A program made the translations under genes and the position numbers. From Acidimicrobiia bacterium (GTDB taxonomy: Bacteria; Actinomycetota; Acidimicrobiia; Acidimicrobiales; AC-14), in NCBI GenBank assembly GCA_023265025.1, contig JAHFUP010000010.1, positions 1 to 64,000 of the forward strand: a stretch of DNA of 64,000 nucleotides. Reading direction: 5' to 3'. Each line of letters opens with the position of its first letter. Position 1 is the first letter of the stretch. A model generated the notes under the pieces. The model had not been told where the DNA came from and did not search any database. It was given only the letters and a program-made list of their open reading frames with translations. Positions 59,665 to 64,000 of this stretch are shown one piece after another.

Positions 59665-60327
59665 TCATCGTCGCGCCAGACGGCTTTCGATGGCACGCAG
59701 GAGGCGGCGCGTGACCGTGTCGGGGTCGCCCTCGCCGTCGACGGCAGCCAGCCGGTCGGTGGCCAGGTACCAGGCCACGAGGGGGGCGGTCTGCTTGTCG
59801 TACTGCTCAAGCCGCCTGGTGATGACGGCCTCGGTGTCGTCCTCGCGCTGGACGACCGCCCCGCCGCAGGCGTCGCAGGTCCAGTCCTGCCTCGGCGGGG
59901 CATCGACGCTGTAGTTGAGGCCGCAGACGGCGCACACCCGACGGCTGGCGAGGCGCTTCAGGACAACGCCGGTCGGCACGTCGAGCTCGATGACCAGGTC
60001 GACGTGGTGGGGCGACAGCATGTCGTCGAGGGCGTCGGCCTGGGCCACGTTGCGGGGGAAGCCCTCCATCACAAACCCTCGGTCGGCGGCGTCGAGCTCC
60101 TCCAGGCGCTCCCGCACCATCTCGTTCACCACCTCGTCGGGGACCAGGTCACCCGCCTCGACGTACTTCCTGGCCCGGCGCCCGATCTCGGAGTCACCCT
60201 TCATGAACACGCGGAACATGTCGCCGGTCGAGATACGGGGCACGCCGAAGTTCTCGGACAGCCGGATGGCCTGCGTCCCCTTCCCGGCACCCTGCTTGCC
60301 CAGGATGACCAGCCGCGTGGCAAGCAC
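59665..60327 (-). CDS. adk: Adenylate kinase, zinc-LID type
   Basis: A 220-residue kinase. It has VILGKQGAGKGTQAIRL (P-loop), ISTGDMFR (AMP site), MEGFPRNVAQADAL and a long LID with four Cys (132, 135, 151, 154) that bind zinc. It interconverts ATP, ADP and AMP. The GTG start overlaps the secY stop by one base (TAGTG). Its stop lies at the border of repeat copy 6. Confidence 0.96.
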   Translation of the reverse strand: MLATRLVILGKQGAGKGTQAIRLSENFGVPRISTGDMFRVFMKGDSEIGRRARKYVEAGDLVPDEVVNEMVRERLEELDAADRGFVMEGFPRNVAQADALDDMLSPHHVDLVIELDVPTGVVLKRLASRRVCAVCGLNYSVDAPPRQDWTCDACGGAVVQREDDTEAVITRRLEQYDKQTAPLVAWYLATDRLAAVDGEGDPDTVTRRLLRAIESRLARR

Positions 60328-61619
60328 TACGCGAGGAAGCCCTCGTAGTTCCGCATCATCAACTGGCTGTCGATCTGCTTCATCGTCTCCAAGGCCACAC
60401 CCACGGCGATCAGGATGGTGGTGCCACCGAACGGGAACTGCCTGACGCCGTAGAGCGAGAGGAGGATGTTCGGGACCAGGGCGATGGCGGCGAGGAACAG
60501 CGAGCCCGGCAGGGTGATGCGGTTGAGAATCTGCCCCAGGTAGCGCTCGGTGGGGGGCCCGGGCCGGATGCCCGGGATGAAACCACCCTGCTTGCGAATG
60601 ATGTCCGCCTGTTGCTGCGGGTTGAACGTGATGGCCGTGTAGAAGTAGGTGAAGAACACGATCAACAGGCCGTAGGTGAAGATGTAGACGATGTTGTCCT
60701 GCTGCACCAGGTACTTGTTGATGAAGTTCACCACCACGTCCCACTGCACGATGTTGGACAACAGCACCGGGAAGTAGAGGACGGAGCTGGCGAAGATGAT
60801 CGGGATGACGCCGGCCTGGTTGACCTTGAGCGGGATGTAGGTGCTCTGGCCCCCGTACATCCGCCGGCCCACCACCCGCTTGGCGAACTGCACCGGGATG
60901 CGGCGCTGGCCCTGCTCGACGAAGACGATGGCCACGATCATCCCGATGCCCAGGATCATGAACAGGGTGAAGGCGAAGTAGCCCTTCTCGGCCTGGACGT
61001 TGCCGAACTGGGCCGGCATGCGGCTGACCACGTTGGCGAAGATGAGGATCGACATCCCGTTGCCGATTCCCCGCTGGGTGATCAGCTCGCCCATCCACAT
61101 CACGATGGCGGTGCCGGCGGTGATGGTGAGGACGATCAGTGCGACGTGGGGCACGTCGAAGGTGGTCACGAGCTTGAGGTTGGTGTTCGTGCCCTGGCCG
61201 AGGAGCCCGTTGTTGAACTGGTAGGTGATGCCGGTGGCCTGCAGGATGGCGAGGCCGACGGTCATGTACCGGGTCCACTGGGTGATCTTCTTCTGGCCGA
61301 CCGCACCCTGCTTCTGCCACTGCTCGATGCGAGGGATGACCACCGCCAGCAGCTGCATGATGATCGAGCTGGTGATGTACGGCATGATCCCGAGGGCGAA
61401 GACCGCCATCTGGGTGAGCGCCCCGCCGGAGAAGAGGTTCAGGAAGCCCAAGACGCCGCCGCTCTCGGCCTGGCGCTGCAGGTCCTGCACCGCAGCGAAG
61501 TCGATGCCCGGCACCGTGACGTTCGAGCCCAGCCGGTACAGGGTGATGATGGCCAGGGTGAAGAGGATCTTGTTGCGGAGATCCGTGACCTTGTAGATGT
61601 TCTTCAGGCTGGAAAGCAT
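60327..61619 (-). CDS. secY: Preprotein translocase subunit SecY
   Basis: A 430-residue SecY with ten membrane helices. It has LFTLAIITLYRLGSNVTVPG, VVIPRIEQWQKQGAVGQKKI, and QGGFIPGIRPGPPTERYLGQ in the cytoplasmic loop that docks SecA or the ribosome. It forms the SecYEG channel. It lies between rplO and adk as usual. Confidence 0.97.
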   Translation of the reverse strand: MLSSLKNIYKVTDLRNKILFTLAIITLYRLGSNVTVPGIDFAAVQDLQRQAESGGVLGFLNLFSGGALTQMAVFALGIMPYITSSIIMQLLAVVIPRIEQWQKQGAVGQKKITQWTRYMTVGLAILQATGITYQFNNGLLGQGTNTNLKLVTTFDVPHVALIVLTITAGTAIVMWMGELITQRGIGNGMSILIFANVVSRMPAQFGNVQAEKGYFAFTLFMILGIGMIVAIVFVEQGQRRIPVQFAKRVVGRRMYGGQSTYIPLKVNQAGVIPIIFASSVLYFPVLLSNIVQWDVVVNFINKYLVQQDNIVYIFTYGLLIVFFTYFYTAITFNPQQQADIIRKQGGFIPGIRPGPPTERYLGQILNRITLPGSLFLAAIALVPNILLSLYGVRQFPFGGTTILIAVGVALETMKQIDSQLMMRNYEGFLA

Positions 61620-61675
61620 CTAGTCCTCAAGCTTCTCAGTCGGGCTCGGACCGCTCGAAGGTCTCAGAGTAGTGG

Positions 61676-62164
61676 TCAGCGGTTCGTAAGGGCGTTGCCC
61701 TTGGCGGGCGGGCGGCCGTTGCCGAAGGGCGGGGGCAGGACCTCGACGGTACCCCCCGCGGCGACGATCGCGTCCTCAGCCGACTTGGAGAACCCGTGGG
61801 CCGACACCCGAAGGGCTCGGGACAGCTCACCGCGCCCGAGCACCTTGACCAGGCCGTGCTTGTGGACGAGGCCCTTCTCGCGGAGGGTCTCGGGGCTGAC
61901 GACCTCGCCCTCGAACTGCTCCAGCGTGTCCAGGTTGACCACCGCGTACTCCACCCGGAACGGGTTAGTGAAGCCCTTGAGCTTCGGCACCCGCCGGCTC
62001 AGGGGCATCTGGCCACCTTCGAACCCGGGCTTGACCGAGCCGCGGGCGCCCTGGCCCTTGGTGCCCCGGCCGGCGGTCTTGCCGCCCTTGCCGCCGATGC
62101 CGCGACCGACCCGGCGCCGCTCTTTCGTCGACCCGGGGGCCGGCTTCAGGTCGTGGACCTTCAT
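61676..62164 (-). CDS. rplO: Ribosomal protein L15
   Basis: A 162-residue L15. It has [40 protein letters not shown] and [12 protein letters not shown]-like [21 protein letters not shown] late 50S assembly protein. Its ATG overlaps the rpmD stop (ATGA). Confidence 0.97.
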   Translation of the reverse strand: MKVHDLKPAPGSTKERRRVGRGIGGKGGKTAGRGTKGQGARGSVKPGFEGGQMPLSRRVPKLKGFTNPFRVEYAVVNLDTLEQFEGEVVSPETLREKGLVHKHGLVKVLGRGELSRALRVSAHGFSKSAEDAIVAAGGTVEVLPPPFGNGRPPAKGNALTNR

Positions 62165-62346
62165 TCGGACTCCTCTGCGACGGTGATGAGGTGGCGGACG
62201 TTGGCCAGCATGCCCCGCACGTCGGGGCTGTCGGGCAGGCTCGTCTTGCGGCCGATGCCGCAGAGGCCGAGGGCCTTCATCGTCTTGCGGTGGATCGGCT
62301 TGGTGCCGATCGTGGACTTGACCTGGGTCACGCTGAGGCGGGCCAT
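62161..62346 (-). CDS. rpmD: Ribosomal protein L30
   Basis: A 61-residue L30. It has [40 protein letters not shown] and [14 protein letters not shown]. Its start is one base from the rpsE stop and its end overlaps rplO, so the three are translated as a block. Confidence 0.96.
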   Translation of the reverse strand: MARLSVTQVKSTIGTKPIHRKTMKALGLCGIGRKTSLPDSPDVRGMLANVRHLITVAEESE

Positions 62347-62347
62347 C

Positions 62348-62896
62348 TCAGGCCACCTCCACCGGGGTGTGGGGGCCGCGCTGGGACTCCTGGTAGGCCT
62401 TGAGCAGCCCGGGAGGGGTGACCTCCTCCGGGGACTTGCCCCGCTTGCGGGCCACCTCGTCGGGCCGCATGAGGCCCTTGAGGCCGGCCACGGTGGCGTG
62501 GGCCACGTTGATGGCGTTCGACGACCCGAGCGACTTGGCCAGGATGTCGTGCACGCCGGCCGACTCCAGGATGGCCCGAGCCGCACCGCCGGCGATCACG
62601 CCGGTACCGGGGGCGGCCGGCTTGAGCAGCACCCGGCCGGCGCCGCGCTCGCCCAGGATGGGGTGGGTGATGGTGCTGCCGGCGAGGGGGACGTCGAAGA
62701 GCTCCTTCTTCGCCTCTTCGATCCCCTTCTGGATGGCGGCCGGCACTTCCTTGGCCTTGCCATAGCCGAGGCCGACCTTGCCGGCGCCGTCGCCGACGAC
62801 CACCAGGGCGGTGAAGGAGAACCGCCGGCCACCCTTGACCACCTTGGCCACGCGGTTGATGGCGATGACGCGTTCTACATACGGGCTTTCAGCCAT
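62348..62896 (-). CDS. rpsE: Ribosomal protein S5
   Basis: A 182-residue S5. It has [40 protein letters not shown] and [20 protein letters not shown]. It helps decoding accuracy. I chose the ATG at 62894-62896 (AGGAG seven bases upstream) over an ATG/GTG five codons earlier. Confidence 0.96.
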   Translation of the reverse strand: MAESPYVERVIAINRVAKVVKGGRRFSFTALVVVGDGAGKVGLGYGKAKEVPAAIQKGIEEAKKELFDVPLAGSTITHPILGERGAGRVLLKPAAPGTGVIAGGAARAILESAGVHDILAKSLGSSNAINVAHATVAGLKGLMRPDEVARKRGKSPEEVTPPGLLKAYQESQRGPHTPVEVA

Positions 62897-63055
62897 GTGA
62901 CTCCTGACCACTCATGATCCGCCGGCCGCCGGCACCGCCAAAGGCGGTCCCTTCGGCTGGCGGAGGAAGGAAGAGGGCGTAGGGAGGCCGGCTCCGCCGG
63001 CCGCCCGAAGCGCCTTCAAGCTCGCCGAGCAAGCTCTGCTTGCGAAGGCGAAACA
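62897..63055 (-). repeat. Interspersed intergenic repeat, copy 7 (reverse, diverged)
   Basis: It lies between rplR and rpsE. It keeps GCCGGCCGCCGG near rpsE, the GGCGGAGGAAGGAAGAGGGC segment, and GGCCGGCTCCGCCGGCCG. The rplR-side end is different (CAAGCTCGCCGAGCAAGCTC, a small hairpin), so it is an altered copy. Confidence 0.7.
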
Positions 63056-63421
63056 CTAGAACTCGAGTCCGGCTTCGCGTGCGGCGTCGGCGACTGCGGC
63101 GACGCGGCCGTGGTAGAGGTTGCCGCCCCGGTCGAAGACGACCTTGGTGACGCCGGCGGCCTGGGCCCGCTCCGCGACGAGCTTGCCCACCGAGGCCGCG
63201 GCGGCCTTGTTGCCGGTGGGGCCCGACCGCAGGTCGCCCTCCACGGTGCTGGCCGCGGCCAGCGTGCGGCCGGTGACGTCGTCGATGACCTGGGCGGTGA
63301 CGTGCTTGTTCGACCGGAACACGGCCAGGCGGGGACGCTCGGCGGTGCCGCGGACCTGCTTGCGGACCCGGTGGTGCCGGCGCTTGCGCGCCTCCTGCTT
63401 CTTCTTCGTGGAGAAACTCAC
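63056..63421 (-). CDS. rplR: Ribosomal protein L18
   Basis: A 121-residue L18. It has [40 protein letters not shown] and [20 protein letters not shown]. It binds 5S rRNA. GTG start overlapping the rplF stop (GTGA). Confidence 0.97.
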   Translation of the reverse strand: MSFSTKKKQEARKRRHHRVRKQVRGTAERPRLAVFRSNKHVTAQVIDDVTGRTLAAASTVEGDLRSGPTGNKAAAASVGKLVAERAQAAGVTKVVFDRGGNLYHGRVAAVADAAREAGLEF

Positions 63422-63957
63422 TTGGCGGCCTTCCCTGCCTTGCGACGCACGACTTCGCCGGCGTAGCGGACGCCCTTGCCCTTGTAGGGCTCGGGCTTGC
63501 GGAGACTGCGGATGTTGGCGGCGACCTGGCCGACGGCTTCCTTGTCGATGCCGCGGACGGTGATCTTGGTGGGCGCCGGCGTCTCGAAGGTGATGCCATC
63601 AGGGGCGTCGACGGCGACCGGGTGGCTGAAGCCGAGGGCGATGTCGAGCCTGGACGGCGTGGTGGCCGCGGCCCGGTAGCCGACCCCGACGATCTCCAGA
63701 TCGCGAGTGAAACCGTCGGTGACGCCGACGACCATGTTGTTGACCAGCGAGCGGGTCAGGCCGTGCAGGGCACGGTGCTGGCGCTGGTCACTCGGGCGCT
63801 CCACCAGCAGGACGCCGTCGTCCTGGCGGACGGTGATGTCGCGGGGCAGGTCGCGCTCGAGCGTGCCCTTGGGGCCGCTGACCTTGACGTGCTGCTCGTT
63901 CACCTCGACGGTGACGCCGGCCGGGACCGTGATGGGGCTTCTACCGATTCGTGACAT
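63418..63957 (-). CDS. rplF: Ribosomal protein L6
   Basis: A 179-residue L6. It has [40 protein letters not shown] and the C-terminal [20 protein letters not shown]. It binds near the sarcin-ricin loop. It follows rpsH by nine bases. Confidence 0.97.
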   Translation of the reverse strand: MSRIGRSPITVPAGVTVEVNEQHVKVSGPKGTLERDLPRDITVRQDDGVLLVERPSDQRQHRALHGLTRSLVNNMVVGVTDGFTRDLEIVGVGYRAAATTPSRLDIALGFSHPVAVDAPDGITFETPAPTKITVRGIDKEAVGQVAANIRSLRKPEPYKGKGVRYAGEVVRRKAGKAAK

Positions 63958-63966
63958 GGGCCCTCC

Positions 63967-64000
63967 TCACCACACGTAGCAGAGGACTTCGCCACCGACC
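63967..64000 (-). CDS. rpsH: Ribosomal protein S8, C-terminal end (partial)
   Basis: The last bases of the window encode VGGEVLCYVW and a stop on the minus strand, the well-conserved end of S8 (GGEVLCYVW). The gene continues beyond the right edge. Position before rplF is standard in the spc operon. Confidence 0.9.
   Translation of the reverse strand, partial: VGGEVLCYVW

Overview
The window is chromosomal DNA of a very GC-rich bacterium, most likely an actinomycete-grade member of the Acidimicrobiia (Actinomycetota). This rests on the strongly GC-biased codon use, a GuaB3-type IMP dehydrogenase paralogue, DUF3039 and DUF4235 proteins, a mycothiol-type maleylpyruvate isomerase/DinB protein, zinc-ribbon (C+) forms of S4 and L36, and a HrcA/CIRCE-controlled groES-groEL. 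I see no rRNA, tRNA, CRISPR array, prophage or intact transposase.

Layout. 1-7.3 kb: a lipid-binding/J-domain cluster, then malate and isocitrate dehydrogenases, a DUF885 peptidase-like protein and a purine permease. 7.4-10.6 kb: an anti-sigma-antagonist-like STAS protein coupled to a 28-residue membrane peptide, a DUF3291 protein, a winged-helix AlkZ-like protein and an M48-like pseudoprotease. 10.6-14.5 kb: a one-carbon/purine run on the minus strand (purN-purH-folD-metF). 14.6-18.7 kb: small membrane and unknown proteins, an esterase-like lipoprotein, a decayed trehalose-synthase-like fragment and a GH13 glucosidase. 18.7-22.8 kb: sucCD and a nucleotidyltransferase/XRE pair resembling a toxin-antitoxin module. 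22.8-26.7 kb: a solute-binding lipoprotein overlapping a NarX-like kinase, with a convergent NarL-like regulator. 26.8-37 kb: PcrA helicase, a zinc alcohol dehydrogenase, guaA, guaB3, a secreted nuclease and small proteins. 37.1-50.3 kb: a long minus-strand housekeeping series, groEL-groES-tsaD-rimI-tsaB-tsaE-udg-alr-CBS-nnr-acpS-glmS-glmM-rpsI-rplM (listed in plus-strand order). 50.5-54.5 kb: a DinB/SCP2 protein, a second UvrD-type helicase and a yceI gene with a palindromic operator. 54.5-64 kb: the spc/alpha ribosomal region read rightward to leftward, rpsH-rplF-rplR-rpsE-rpmD-rplO-secY-adk-map-infA-rpmJ-rpsM-rpsK-rpsD-rpoA-rplQ-truA.

Two sequence-level systems stand out. First, seven copies of a roughly 150-bp, multi-hairpin intergenic element fill spacers between co-directional genes, including spacers inside the ribosomal and purine operons. 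The ends of the copies reach the flanking stop or start codons, and several copies appear to supply the ribosome-binding site of the next gene. Second, many transcripts look leaderless: a TANNNT -10 hexamer lies 5-8 bases, usually exactly 6, before the start codon in at least 15 genes. This rule refines several starts, reveals a divergent gene pair with overlapping -10 boxes, shows stop codons that double as -10 boxes, and points to one gene that may start at ATC. A further 159-bp element with 20-bp inverted ends fills the tsaB-rimI spacer.
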